A DNA stretch of 64,000 bases from Metallosphaera sedula DSM 5348. Lineage in GTDB: Archaea; Thermoproteota; Thermoprotei_A; Sulfolobales; Sulfolobaceae. The stretch spans positions 930,001 to 994,000 of the forward strand of contig NC_009440.1 of NCBI RefSeq assembly GCF_000016605.1. Direction: 5' to 3'. Of this stretch, positions 52,427-61,089 are shown piece by piece; positions within the stretch are counted from its first letter, which is position 1; each line of letters starts with the position of its first letter. The translations under genes and the position numbers were made by a program. Under the pieces are notes generated by a model. The model saw only the letters and a program-made list of their open reading frames with translations, had not been told where the DNA came from and ran no database searches.

Positions 52427-53684
52427 TCTGGATCGCCCTTATCTTATTCCTGGTCTGCTCTATCTTAGTTTTGGCCATCAGTCTAAACTCCTCCCTACTT
52501 AGCCTTACCCTGGCGTATCCCCTTTCCACCGCCTTTTCCGCAACTGCAGAGGCCAACTCGTAATAGGCGTCCCATTCATCCATCCTGGGGATAATGTAGG
52601 TGGGCGATATACCCTTCCTCTCGGCGAATCTCGCTAAGGCCTCCGCTCCCGCTATGACCATGGCATCATCAACCTTGGAGGACCTACTGTCCAGGACTCC
52701 CCTGAAAACCCCAGGGAAAATGAGCGAGTTGTTCACCTGGTTAGGGAAGTCGCTTCTGCCCGTGGCCACCACCTTGGCTCCGGCGTCTATCGCGTCCGAA
52801 GGATAGATCTCAGGGACGGGATTGGCCAAGGCAAAGACAATGGGGTCCTTCATGAGGCTAATCCATCTCTTAGGAATGGTGTTCGGACCTGGCATAGAGG
52901 CAGCAATTAGAATATCTGCTCCCTTGAATGCCTCATCCAACGTGGTAATGTTGAACCCGTTAGTCGTGACCGCAATTTCATACTTCCATTTATGACTGAA
53001 CATCATTGCGTCCAGATCCCTCCTCTCAGCGTGAAGCACGCCTTCCCTATCAACCACTATCATCCTCTTGGGGTCGAAACCATATGCCTTGAGGAGTCTC
53101 ACGGTAGCAATGTTAGCTGCACCGGCTCCAAATATCACTATCTTGCTGTCCAGTCCCTTTCCTGCGACTTTCATGGCGTTTATGAGGGCAGCAAGTACAG
53201 CTCCAGCGGTTCCCTGTTGATCGTCATGCCACACTGGGATGTTCATCCTTTCCTGAAGTTTTTCAAGGATGTAGAAACACTTGGGACTCTCTACGTCCTC
53301 CAGGTTTATTCCACCGAAAGACGGTTCTAGAGCAGAAACTACGTTTATGATGGTGTCAGGATCCCTCACAGCCAGAGGCAAGGGAATAGCGTCTACGCCT
53401 CCCAGGTACTTGAAGAGAAGTGCCTTTCCCTCCATCACGGGAAGAGATGCCTCTGGGCCAACGTTACCTAGACCCAAAACCCTGGTACCATCCGTGATAA
53501 TAGCTACGTTATTCCACCTACTTGTTAATTGGAAACTCTTGTCCTTGTCCTTAGAAATCTCCTTGACTACCTCAGCAACTCCAGGGGTATATATCACCGA
53601 GAAGTCGTCGTAACTGGAGATGGGAACCTTGGGCATCACCTCAATCTTTCCCTGGTACTTGAGGGATATCTCTACAGGTTTCAT
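52416..53684 (-). CDS. NAD(P)-dependent malic enzyme
   Basis: 422 residues. Malic-enzyme signatures are [19 protein letters not shown] (metal and substrate site), [18 protein letters not shown] and the nucleotide fold [16 protein letters not shown]. It converts malate to pyruvate + CO2 with reduction of NAD(P). Length is typical of short archaeal/bacterial malic enzymes without phosphotransacetylase fusion. With malate synthase at 38446 and the aldolase cluster at 55679-57087, it links C4 acids to pyruvate. First gene of a two-gene unit with the GNAT gene. Confidence 0.92.
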   Translation of the reverse strand: MKPVEISLKYQGKIEVMPKVPISSYDDFSVIYTPGVAEVVKEISKDKDKSFQLTSRWNNVAIITDGTRVLGLGNVGPEASLPVMEGKALLFKYLGGVDAIPLPLAVRDPDTIINVVSALEPSFGGINLEDVESPKCFYILEKLQERMNIPVWHDDQQGTAGAVLAALINAMKVAGKGLDSKIVIFGAGAANIATVRLLKAYGFDPKRMIVVDREGVLHAERRDLDAMMFSHKWKYEIAVTTNGFNITTLDEAFKGADILIAASMPGPNTIPKRWISLMKDPIVFALANPVPEIYPSDAIDAGAKVVATGRSDFPNQVNNSLIFPGVFRGVLDSRSSKVDDAMVIAGAEALARFAERKGISPTYIIPRMDEWDAYYELASAVAEKAVERGYARVRLSREEFRLMAKTKIEQTRNKIRAIQNVD

Positions 53685-54003
53685 AATGACAAATTAAGGA
53701 ACTAGTATAAAATGTTATGTCCCTTTTCGGAGTTACTTCATTCATGGTGGATTTAGTAAGCCCCATGAATAGGTGTTCCATATGGATGACAGCGATGCAA
53801 AGTATACAAAATTGGTCCTCAGTGATCTTTCAAGACGTTAACCAGGGATCATGTGAAATTCATTTCAGAAAGATCCGAGATATGTTTAAAACAAAACAAA
53901 AAATAAATGGTATTCATATGCTCGTTTTATAGATTTCTAAAAATATTACCTTCACTACTTTACAGTTTTAGGTAAGTTTGCTCATAGCATGCTCACTGAA
54001 AAG
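53685..54003. other. Intergenic region, malic enzyme promoter
   Basis: A+T-rich. A 71-codon plus frame (53717-53932) lacks family resemblance or promoter and is not accepted. The palindrome-like AGCATGCT at 53986-53993 is probably chance. Confidence 0.45.
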
Positions 54004-55338
54004 TTAGGCGACCTCGGTTTTCACTGTTTCCTTGGCAAAATATATGGTGATCGCAGTGAGAATGGCAGTAGCTATCCCGAAGTCGATTATATACGGTAAT
54101 GATACTACTATCCCTTTTCCACCTATGAGTAAGGGAATCACTAAAACGGACACTAGTCCCAATACCAGACTTCCCAATTGATATGCAATTCCGGATCCAG
54201 AATACCTGTACTTCGTTGGAAATAGCTCTGAAAATAGAGCCGGCGTTACCCCATCTCCCAACTTATACAGCGCATTTATCAGGACAAGTCCAGCAACAAT
54301 TAGCGGATAACTCAGAGTTCCTACCATGAGGTAGAAAGGATAAAGGAAAATTGCCACCAATACTGAGGAAATTATCATTGTAGTTTTCCTACCTATCTTG
54401 TCTCCCAATAGGGAACCTAGGATAGTTGCAAATATTCCTCCACCCGCTGCGTAGGATACCGCAAGGGACAGAGACGCAGCAGGAATGGCATGTGTTTTGG
54501 CCACCACGAAGTCAAGGATGTAAGGTCCGCTCACAAATAGCCCAGGAGCACCCACAATAAAGAATGCCGTAGGTAGGAGTAGGAGAATTAGTTTCCACTT
54601 TTCTTTGAGTGCCGTCAAGATCGGTTGCTTTTCCACTTGATTTCTTTGTTTCAATTCTTGAAATAGTGGTGATTCCATGATTTTTAATCTTATAACTATT
54701 GCAAGGACTAGGATAGCTAGACCTATCGCGAATGGTATCCTCCACGCGAAGTTTAACAGCTCTGTTTTGTTGAAGATTGAAGCCACAGTAGTAAAGGCAA
54801 GGGATGCCAGGAGAACACCTATATTTACTCCGTTCTGTATCCATCCTGTAAGGAACGCCCTGTGCCTTGAGTGAGATAGGAATTCAATGGAAAATGAGGA
54901 GGCCCCAGCCCACTCCCCACCCAGACCAATTCCCTGTATCATCCTGAAAAGGACGAGCATGGAAACAGCTAAGGAAGTACCAATCACTTTGGATTCAGGT
55001 AGCACCGCAATGCCTCCCACACCTAGTGCGGTAAGCCCAAGTGTCCATACCAGCATGTCTCTTCTACCTATTTTATCTCCAAAATGTCCAAAAATGAACG
55101 CTCCCACTGGTCTAGTAATGTAGGTAATACCAAAAGTGATTAGGGTTAAACTGGCCTTGAGTGCGGCGCTAAGTCCAGTGAAGAATATGGATGGCCACAC
55201 TAACGATGCAGCTGTGGAAACTATGAAAAGGTCGTAGTAATCTATTACCGTACCCAGAGAGCTAGCTAGAATTACCTTACCTATTATTCCCTTATCATCT
55301 CCCATTGATATATCAACTATATCAAGATGAACTGTCAA
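54004..55338 (-). CDS. MFS transporter, metabolite:H+ symporter (MHS) type
   Basis: 444 residues, twelve helices. The start region SSLGTVIDYYDLFIVSTAASLVWP and the loop GHFGDKIGRRDMLVW are characteristic of the MHS group (citrate, proline/betaine, shikimate, aromatic acid symporters), and GLGGEWAGA is the group's helix-4 motif. It likely imports an organic acid with protons. Divergent from the catabolic operon starting at 55679, sharing a 340-base control region, so it may supply that pathway's substrate. Confidence 0.87.
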   Translation of the reverse strand: MTVHLDIVDISMGDDKGIIGKVILASSLGTVIDYYDLFIVSTAASLVWPSIFFTGLSAALKASLTLITFGITYITRPVGAFIFGHFGDKIGRRDMLVWTLGLTALGVGGIAVLPESKVIGTSLAVSMLVLFRMIQGIGLGGEWAGASSFSIEFLSHSRHRAFLTGWIQNGVNIGVLLASLAFTTVASIFNKTELLNFAWRIPFAIGLAILVLAIVIRLKIMESPLFQELKQRNQVEKQPILTALKEKWKLILLLLPTAFFIVGAPGLFVSGPYILDFVVAKTHAIPAASLSLAVSYAAGGGIFATILGSLLGDKIGRKTTMIISSVLVAIFLYPFYLMVGTLSYPLIVAGLVLINALYKLGDGVTPALFSELFPTKYRYSGSGIAYQLGSLVLGLVSVLVIPLLIGGKGIVVSLPYIIDFGIATAILTAITIYFAKETVKTEVA

Positions 55339-55678
55339 TTATATATTATTTATGGTATCAAACAACTTAGTTAATTCTTAGTTTTTATGCCTTGCAGAAT
55401 CCATCACTGCTTTATTTGGTGAACAGAATTGTTCATCACTAATGCTCAACAACTCTGCTTAACTATTTGGGTTAGGTTCGGACCACCACTCCTAAATGTG
55501 AGAAATTGATTACGTGCATTAGGAACTTGATGTTGCAAAAGCGGATACAGTGATGACAGCGAGCGCAAATTATAAAGTCTAAATGCTATATGAATATTTG
55601 CAATGATCGAATTTCATACACCTAGGAAAACTAGTCTAAGTTTTCTAAAAAACGATACAACCATAAGAGGTGGAGGAA
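55339..55678. other. Divergent control region between MHS transporter and catabolic operon
   Basis: Holds both promoters. Purine-rich AGAGGTGGAGGAA directly before ATG 55679 provides a Shine-Dalgarno, unusual here, where most genes look leaderless. No coding frame supported. Confidence 0.55.
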
Positions 55679-56398
55679 ATGGGTAGGAAACTTCTAGTCA
55701 TAGGGGCGCATTTGGGAGATATGGTATGGAGAGCCTCTGGAACTGTGGCCAAATATATGAAGCAAGGGAATGAGGTCAGCTTGGTAGCTCTCACCTTCGG
55801 CGAAAGGGGGGAGTCTGGGGGCGCATGGAAGGCGGGAGCCAAGACCGTAGAAGAAGTAAAGGCAATAAGGAAGAAGGAGGCTGAGTGCGTGAAAGAATCC
55901 CTTGGAAGTCCAGTAATGGAGTTTATGGATTGGGGAGATCACCCTCTGATATTCAATGAGGAGAGGCTTATCACCATTGCCAAACTGATAAGAAAGTATT
56001 CCCCAGACATACTCATAACCCATGGGCCTGACGACAAAGTTAGACCTGATCACGTTAACACAGCAGAGGCTGTACTCAACGCCGTGAGATTAGCTGCAAT
56101 AGACGGTCTGAAGCTCGAGTATCCTCCGGTCCCTGAGCCAAGGATATACGGTTTCGATCCTCATGTGGCTGATCAAGTGGGGTTCTATCCTCACGTCTAC
56201 ATCAACATTACCGACGTTTATGACAAAAAGGTGAAGGCCATGAATTGTCTTCAGTCCCAAAAGAACGAGATTGAATATTACCAGCTCAGGGATCAGTTAA
56301 GGGGATTACAGACGAGGAGGTTCGGAAGATCCTCATATTTCAAGTATGCAGAGGCCTTCTACATGTATAATCCAGTGATTGGAGAGGACTTTCCGTGA
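55679..56398 (+). CDS. PIG-L/LmbE-fold protein, 4-oxalomesaconate hydratase (GalB)-like
   Basis: 239 residues. The PIG-L fold begins LLVIGAHLGDMVWRASGTVA: the usual AHPDD is AHLGD, so the first Asp (catalytic base of deacetylases) is Gly13 while metal ligands His11 and Asp14 stay. The AH..D.VWRA..A and FGERGES motifs resemble the PIG-L hydratase GalB of gallate degradation more than sugar deacetylases. ITHGPDD and RPDHVNTAEAV supply further ligands. GalB hydrates 4-oxalomesaconate to 4-carboxy-4-hydroxy-2-oxoadipate, precisely the substrate of the aldolase type encoded next. ATG 55679 is chosen over GTG 55670 because of the ribosome-binding site. It overlaps the next gene by 4 bases. Confidence 0.78.
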   Translation: MGRKLLVIGAHLGDMVWRASGTVAKYMKQGNEVSLVALTFGERGESGGAWKAGAKTVEEVKAIRKKEAECVKESLGSPVMEFMDWGDHPLIFNEERLITIAKLIRKYSPDILITHGPDDKVRPDHVNTAEAVLNAVRLAAIDGLKLEYPPVPEPRIYGFDPHVADQVGFYPHVYINITDVYDKKVKAMNCLQSQKNEIEYYQLRDQLRGLQTRRFGRSSYFKYAEAFYMYNPVIGEDFP

Positions 56399-57087
56399 AA
56401 CCTGTCATTGTTAGGGAAATTCCTAGATCTGAGAAGGATAAGGAAAGGATAGCGGAGCTCCTAAGATATGGGGTTGCGACGATATCGGAGTCTCAGGACA
56501 AGTTGGGCTTACTCTCTCCCGATATTAGACCTATACAACCTGGGCTCAAGGCCGCTGGAACAGCGATTACTGTGAGATGTGCTGATGGAGACAACCTTAT
56601 GTTGCACGCTGCACTTGAGGTGGCTAGACCTGGGGACGTGATAGTCCTCACAACCATAAGTGGAGGATCGAGGAATGGTATGTTTGGTGAGTTGTTGGCC
56701 AATGCCTTCATCACTAGGGGGGTCTCTGCACTGATAACTGACTCAGGGGTTAGGGACGTGGCAAGACTTAGGGAAATGAAGTATCCCGTTTGGTCCAGGT
56801 ATATCACGGCAGTGGGAACTTCGAAGAACACTCCAGGTTGGGTTAACGTGCCAATTGTCATTGGTGGGGTTAACGTAAATCCCGGAGATTTTATCCTTGC
56901 AGATGACGATGGTGTGGTTGTAGTCAGAAGGGAAGAAATAGACGTGGTATTAGAGAATGCATCTAAGAGAGAATCCAAGGAAGAAGTAACAAGGAAGAGG
57001 ATACTTAATGGAGAACTAACCGTGGATATATACGGCTTTAAGAAAGTCTTAGCCGATCTAGGAGTTAACTACGTGGATAGGCTGTGA
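56395..57087 (+). CDS. RraA-family aldolase, 4-carboxy-4-hydroxy-2-oxoadipate/HMG aldolase-like
   Basis: 230 residues from GTG 56395. The RraA/aldolase core has GTAITVRC, GDVIVLTTISGG, GELLANAFITRGVSALITD followed by SGVRD (pyruvate/metal site) and GDFILADDDGVVVV, then a C-terminal arm ending LADLGVNYVD as in class II CHA/HMG aldolases. Expected reaction: 4-carboxy-4-hydroxy-2-oxoadipate to pyruvate + oxaloacetate. Translational coupling with a GalB-like hydratase supports this against the alternative RNase E regulator-like role. Confidence 0.85.
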   Translation: MKPVIVREIPRSEKDKERIAELLRYGVATISESQDKLGLLSPDIRPIQPGLKAAGTAITVRCADGDNLMLHAALEVARPGDVIVLTTISGGSRNGMFGELLANAFITRGVSALITDSGVRDVARLREMKYPVWSRYITAVGTSKNTPGWVNVPIVIGGVNVNPGDFILADDDGVVVVRREEIDVVLENASKRESKEEVTRKRILNGELTVDIYGFKKVLADLGVNYVDRL

Positions 57088-57347
57088 CCTCATGACATGC
57101 TATTACCAAGGATGATGAGCTATTGCCTTACAGCTAACGAGGGCTTTGAGCGTTATAGTGTGATTAATCTAACACGAAAGAGATTCTTAGTAACATAATA
57201 TTTGCTCTTATTGCCCATGAAAGAGACGTGTCCGTTTAATAAATAACCATTATTTTTCATTTAATCTATTATAATAACCTTATCATTGAGTTATAACTTC
57301 CTATGAAAGGTTATTAACTTGTTAGTTCCATTTCACCACGTGATATA

Positions 57348-58247
57348 ATGGTTTCAGTTGAAGAGGCAAAGGAGCTTATCCGTGGAGGATATGATATACA
57401 TCTACACTCCGCCCCAGATCTCCTTCCAAGGAAGGCTAATGATATAGAATTTGCTAGAATGGCCAAGGAGGCGGGCATGGCGGGGTTTGTCCTTAAGTCC
57501 CACTACATGCCCACAGCGGAACGGGCGTCACTAGTCAGATATGTTGTGGAAGGTTTCAAGGCCTATGGTGGTCTTGTTCTGAACTGGGGAGTAGGTGGAA
57601 TAAATCCTGTTGCGGTTGAAGTAAGCGCCAAGTCAGGCGCAAAGGTCGTCTGGATGCCTACCATAGACTCAATCAACGAAAAGGGAAGATGGACTGATGT
57701 TAACGATTGGTCCAAGGCCCCCTACTGGGCTAAACTGAGCAAGGAACTGAAGTCCCTAAACAATGCAACTCCCATAGTGATCTGGAAAGGCCAAGAGCTT
57801 AAGGAGGAAGTATACGACGTTCTGGATATCATTAAGAAGTATAACATGGTTCTCGCTACTGGTCACATTAGTAAGGAGGACGGTCTAAGGTTCATCCCTC
57901 TTGCCTCTCAGTACGGAGTGAGGAGAATAGTTGTGACCCATCCTGAATTTCCTTCTACCTCTTACAGGGTGGAGGAGCAAGTTAAGCTCCTGGACTATAA
58001 CCCAGTCTTTGAAAGGTGCTTCACCACTCCCTTTTCCAGGAAAACGACATGGGACGTCGTGATAAGGGGAATAAGGGAGACGGGAATAGAAAACAACGTA
58101 TTGTCCACCGATCTAGGTCAGCCCACCGCACCCTATCCTGTGGAGGGAATGATAATGTTTGCCCAAAAGCTACTGGAAGCTGGCTTTTCAGGGGATGAAA
58201 TACATAGGATGATAGCGGACAATCCTAGAAAACTATTGGAGGAGTGA
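57348..58247 (+). CDS. Metal-dependent hydrolase-like protein (DUF6282-like)
   Basis: 299 residues, likely TIM-barrel amidohydrolase/PHP-like fold. The start has GYDIHLHSAPDLLPRK (HxH metal motif), then VLKSHYMPT, VVWMPTIDS, LATGHISKED and VVTHPEFPS, supplying further His ligands. Function not established; it may hydrolyse a lactone or amide in the surrounding pathway. It has its own promoter region (57088-57347) and is followed after 15 bases by the dehydrogenase gene. Confidence 0.7.
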   Translation: MVSVEEAKELIRGGYDIHLHSAPDLLPRKANDIEFARMAKEAGMAGFVLKSHYMPTAERASLVRYVVEGFKAYGGLVLNWGVGGINPVAVEVSAKSGAKVVWMPTIDSINEKGRWTDVNDWSKAPYWAKLSKELKSLNNATPIVIWKGQELKEEVYDVLDIIKKYNMVLATGHISKEDGLRFIPLASQYGVRRIVVTHPEFPSTSYRVEEQVKLLDYNPVFERCFTTPFSRKTTWDVVIRGIRETGIENNVLSTDLGQPTAPYPVEGMIMFAQKLLEAGFSGDEIHRMIADNPRKLLEE

Positions 58248-58262
58248 TGTGGGGTCGACATC

Positions 58263-59237
58263 ATGAAACCAGTTGTTGGTATAGATTCCTCGGTTATAGT
58301 TGAGGAACTAGACCAGGAAAAGGTTAGGGAGTTAAATTCGTTAGCAGAAATTGTATACTTCAATCCATACGCTCCAGAGGATCAGATAGTCTCCCTTCTA
58401 AGGGACGCTATTGCCATAGTTGACCGAAAGGCTAAGATATCGTCGAAGATAATTAGGGAACTTAGAAACTTGAAACTCATAGCTAGGACTGGTGCAGGAG
58501 TTGATGAAACTAGGGTTGACCTCAAGGCAGCTAAGGAAAGGGATATCATCATTACCTATAACCCTGGAGGAAATTCGGTCGCCGTCGCTGAACTTACTAT
58601 TATGCTGGCAATTGCACTTTATAGGAAAGTAATTCCACTTGCCTTGTCTGTGAAAGCAGGAAAGTGGAGTGAGCTTAAGCCTAAGGACACCATGGGACAT
58701 GAATTGGAGGGAAAGGCCTGGGGAATCCTGGGGTTTGGGAACATAGGGAAAAGGGTTGCACAACTTGTCACTTCACTCAACTGCAAGGTACTGGGATATG
58801 ATCCATACGTGTCATCGGAGATAATGGAGAAACACGGGGTCAAGTCACTCTCACTGGAGGAACTTCTATCAAAGTCAGATATAATCTCAATCCATGTACC
58901 ATTAACTGAATCCACCAGGCATCTTATCAACAGCGAAAGATTGAAAACCATGAAAAAGACCGCCATCCTAATAAACGTTAGTAGAGGGGGAATAATTGAC
59001 GATAAGGCATTATATGAGTCCCTCAGGAATGGGGAAATAGCGGGGGCAGCCCTCGATACGCCTGAGGAGGAGCCAGTTAAAGTAGACAATCCATTGCTCT
59101 CCCTAGATAACGTGATTATTACTCCCCATATTGGAGGTTCAACCTTTGAGGCTTCAATAAAGAACGCTAATTCTGCAGTAGAAGAAGTTATTAGGTTCTT
59201 AAAGGGACTGCCTCCCCTGGTCCCCTTTAGGTATTAG
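58263..59237 (+). CDS. D-2-hydroxyacid dehydrogenase (SerA/GyaR-like)
   Basis: 324 residues. The NAD-binding motif WGILGFGNIGKRVAQ is followed by LNVSRGGIIDDKAL (catalytic Arg vicinity in the preceding strand), a Glu-containing DTPEEEPV and catalytic His in ITPHIGGSTFEA. There is no ACT domain, so it is a short 3-phosphoglycerate dehydrogenase/hydroxypyruvate-reductase type. In this locus it may interconvert a 2-oxo/2-hydroxy acid intermediate. Convergent with the GntR gene with one base between stop codons. Confidence 0.88.
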   Translation: MKPVVGIDSSVIVEELDQEKVRELNSLAEIVYFNPYAPEDQIVSLLRDAIAIVDRKAKISSKIIRELRNLKLIARTGAGVDETRVDLKAAKERDIIITYNPGGNSVAVAELTIMLAIALYRKVIPLALSVKAGKWSELKPKDTMGHELEGKAWGILGFGNIGKRVAQLVTSLNCKVLGYDPYVSSEIMEKHGVKSLSLEELLSKSDIISIHVPLTESTRHLINSERLKTMKKTAILINVSRGGIIDDKALYESLRNGEIAGAALDTPEEEPVKVDNPLLSLDNVIITPHIGGSTFEASIKNANSAVEEVIRFLKGLPPLVPFRY

Positions 59238-59238
59238 C

Positions 59239-59910
59239 TCACGTAGCAACTAGATCTAAAAGTTCCTTATTATTTTGGATCAATTCCCTTACATTTTTGA
59301 CGTGAGTCCTTGCCCACAGCTCAGCCTCGTTCTCGTCATGGTTTTTCAATGCCTGGAAAATCCTGAAGTGTTCGTTCCATGAAACTTCGGCTCTCCCTGG
59401 TACCATTACAGTCCTAAATTGGTATCTAATCATCTTTAGCTTTAGAGTTGACAAGAGGAGCTGGGCCGTGGTGTTTCCAGAGGCTTCGTAAATTATGCTA
59501 TGAAACCTTTCATTTAATTGCGAGTACCTCAAGAATTCCCTGTTTTCTAAGGCAGTCTTCATCTCCATCAGGGTTGACTCAAGTCTCTGGAGGCTCTCCT
59601 CAGATATCCTGGTGGCAGCCTTTCTTGCCAGGAATCCCTCAATTACTTCTCTCACCTCAAGTATTTCCACAGCCTCCTTTAGGTCAATGAACGACACAAT
59701 AACACCGCTGGTAGTTCTCTTAACTATTCCGTCATTTTCTAGCCTCGTGAGGGCGAGTCTAATGGTGTTCCTACTTGAACCGTATTCCTTGGCGAGGGCG
59801 TCCTCTACTAGTCTTTGGCCAGGCAAGAATTTCCCTCTCTGAATATCAGTTTTCAACCTTTCATAGATGTAATCGCTTTTCTTTCCTCTTGTCTGTGTCA
59901 TTTGTTCCAT
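59239..59910 (-). CDS. GntR-family transcriptional regulator (FCD/FadR type)
   Basis: 223 residues. The N-terminal winged helix is clear: YIYERLKTDIQRGKFLPGQ, then LVEDALAKEYGSSRNTIRLA and TTSGVIV. The all-helical FCD ligand domain has EVREVIEGFLARKAA, LNERFHSIIYEAS and SWNEHFRIFQALKNHD, with the Asp/His metal-binding set. FCD regulators sense organic acids, so this is the likely local regulator of the 54004-59237 catabolic genes. GntR factors are uncommon in archaea, hinting at acquisition from bacteria. Confidence 0.9.
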   Translation of the reverse strand: MEQMTQTRGKKSDYIYERLKTDIQRGKFLPGQRLVEDALAKEYGSSRNTIRLALTRLENDGIVKRTTSGVIVSFIDLKEAVEILEVREVIEGFLARKAATRISEESLQRLESTLMEMKTALENREFLRYSQLNERFHSIIYEASGNTTAQLLLSTLKLKMIRYQFRTVMVPGRAEVSWNEHFRIFQALKNHDENEAELWARTHVKNVRELIQNNKELLDLVAT

Positions 59911-60424
59911 CTCTAGTTAATCAATTTAAATCATTGACATATAAAAGATTTTCCTGTATACTCAAAATACGGGGTAAATGAATCTAGATCGTGAACGTAA
60001 GGCGAGGGAGAGGAATTTTAAGGCCAGTAATTCAAATGTTCTACCATCTTGATCCAATATGTATAAATAAAGTTTCTGATTTAATTTATTGCCTATAGCT
60101 ATATAATTGATTTAACTTCTGTTTCTCCTGATACATATCTAGTACAGTGAATAATAGTTAGCATGATTCCTTATAAAATTAAAATCTTTTTCTCAACTTT
60201 TAATAGCGTCATCACTCCATTCAATGTAACAGAGATAAACGGCCAAGACCTAGGGTAGGAATAATTGTAAATAAAAAACTAGATTATTATGAGCCTTTAA
60301 CAATACTATATTAAAAGATATTCAGGAGATTAAATCGCACTATATTTCACATTACTATTTGGAGTTGTGACTCCAGATCTCAAGTTCCATGAAATCGACT
60401 GAGAACCTCAGCTAAGTTTATACG
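59911..60424. other. 514-base A+T-rich intergenic region
   Basis: Contains the GntR promoter on the left and the methyltransferase promoter on the right. A 24-codon ATG frame at about 59978 (MNLDRERKARERNFKAS) is protein-like but too short to call. No RNA gene recognised. Confidence 0.45.
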
Positions 60425-61057
60425 TTGAATTATTACTTGGAAAATCACCAAATAGTTATGGAAACACTTAAGGAAGTGTTTGGCCGTGATCTCAGTAAGT
60501 ACGAGGAGGAAGCCGAGGAAATAAGCCTCGAGCTGAGTAGGAAGCTTGGCAATTCTTTCCCTTATGCTTTAACCAAACAGAAAAGGATAATCCTCTACGC
60601 CGTTGTTAAGCAATGTAACCCAGAAATAGTAATCGAAACTGGTGTAGGTCCAGGTGTATCGTCTACGATGATCCTCTCAGCACTGGAAAGGGGAGTACTC
60701 CACTCCATAGATGTCAGGGAAAAACTGGAGAACGGGATGGCGTTAGGTTTCTTGGTTCCTGAGAGGCTAAGGGGGAAGTGGAGACTGCACATTGGCAGGA
60801 GTATAGACGTATTAGCTAACCTTGTGAGGGAGATAGAGGTGGACATATTCCTTCATGATAGCGAGCATACGTTTGAAAATGTGATGTTCGAGCTTAGAAC
60901 AGTGTGGGATCACCTCAGAACTGGAGGGATAATATTCATCGATAACCTAGACTTCACTGATGCACCAAGGACCTTTGTCAAGGAGAAGAAGGTGAGGCTT
61001 TACAGGTTGTCGGAGGAGGCAGGAGGCTTCGGGATGATAGTGAAGGAGGCTAGATAA
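60425..61057 (+). CDS. Class I SAM-dependent methyltransferase (Methyltransf_24-like)
   Basis: 210 residues. SAM motif I is VIETGVGPGVSSTMIL (about residues 71-86), followed by LHSIDVRE (motif II), VDIFLHDSEHTFENVMFEL (motif IV with DSEH) and GGIIFIDNLDF. The family resembles CmcI/TylF-type or caffeoyl-CoA-like O-methyltransferases that act on small molecules. The start is TTG 60425 or ATG 60458 (METLKEVFG); both keep the fold. Substrate unknown. Confidence 0.8.
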   Translation: MNYYLENHQIVMETLKEVFGRDLSKYEEEAEEISLELSRKLGNSFPYALTKQKRIILYAVVKQCNPEIVIETGVGPGVSSTMILSALERGVLHSIDVREKLENGMALGFLVPERLRGKWRLHIGRSIDVLANLVREIEVDIFLHDSEHTFENVMFELRTVWDHLRTGGIIFIDNLDFTDAPRTFVKEKKVRLYRLSEEAGGFGMIVKEAR

Positions 61058-61089
61058 GATACTTTAACACTGCAGTTATCTACGCTTGT

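Noticed and set aside
53717-53932. 71-codon plus-strand frame
   Set aside because: It lies in the malic enzyme promoter region, with Ile/Met/Trp-rich composition lacking domain character.
53969-53983. TAGGTAAGTTTGCTC resembling the third promoter repeat at 35241
   Set aside because: Only about 11 of 13 positions match, there is one copy and it is near an unrelated transporter gene end; consistent with chance.
56395-57087. RNase E regulator (RraA) function
   Set aside because: RNase E is not an archaeal system, and the aldolase motifs plus coupling to a GalB-like gene fit a catabolic enzyme better.
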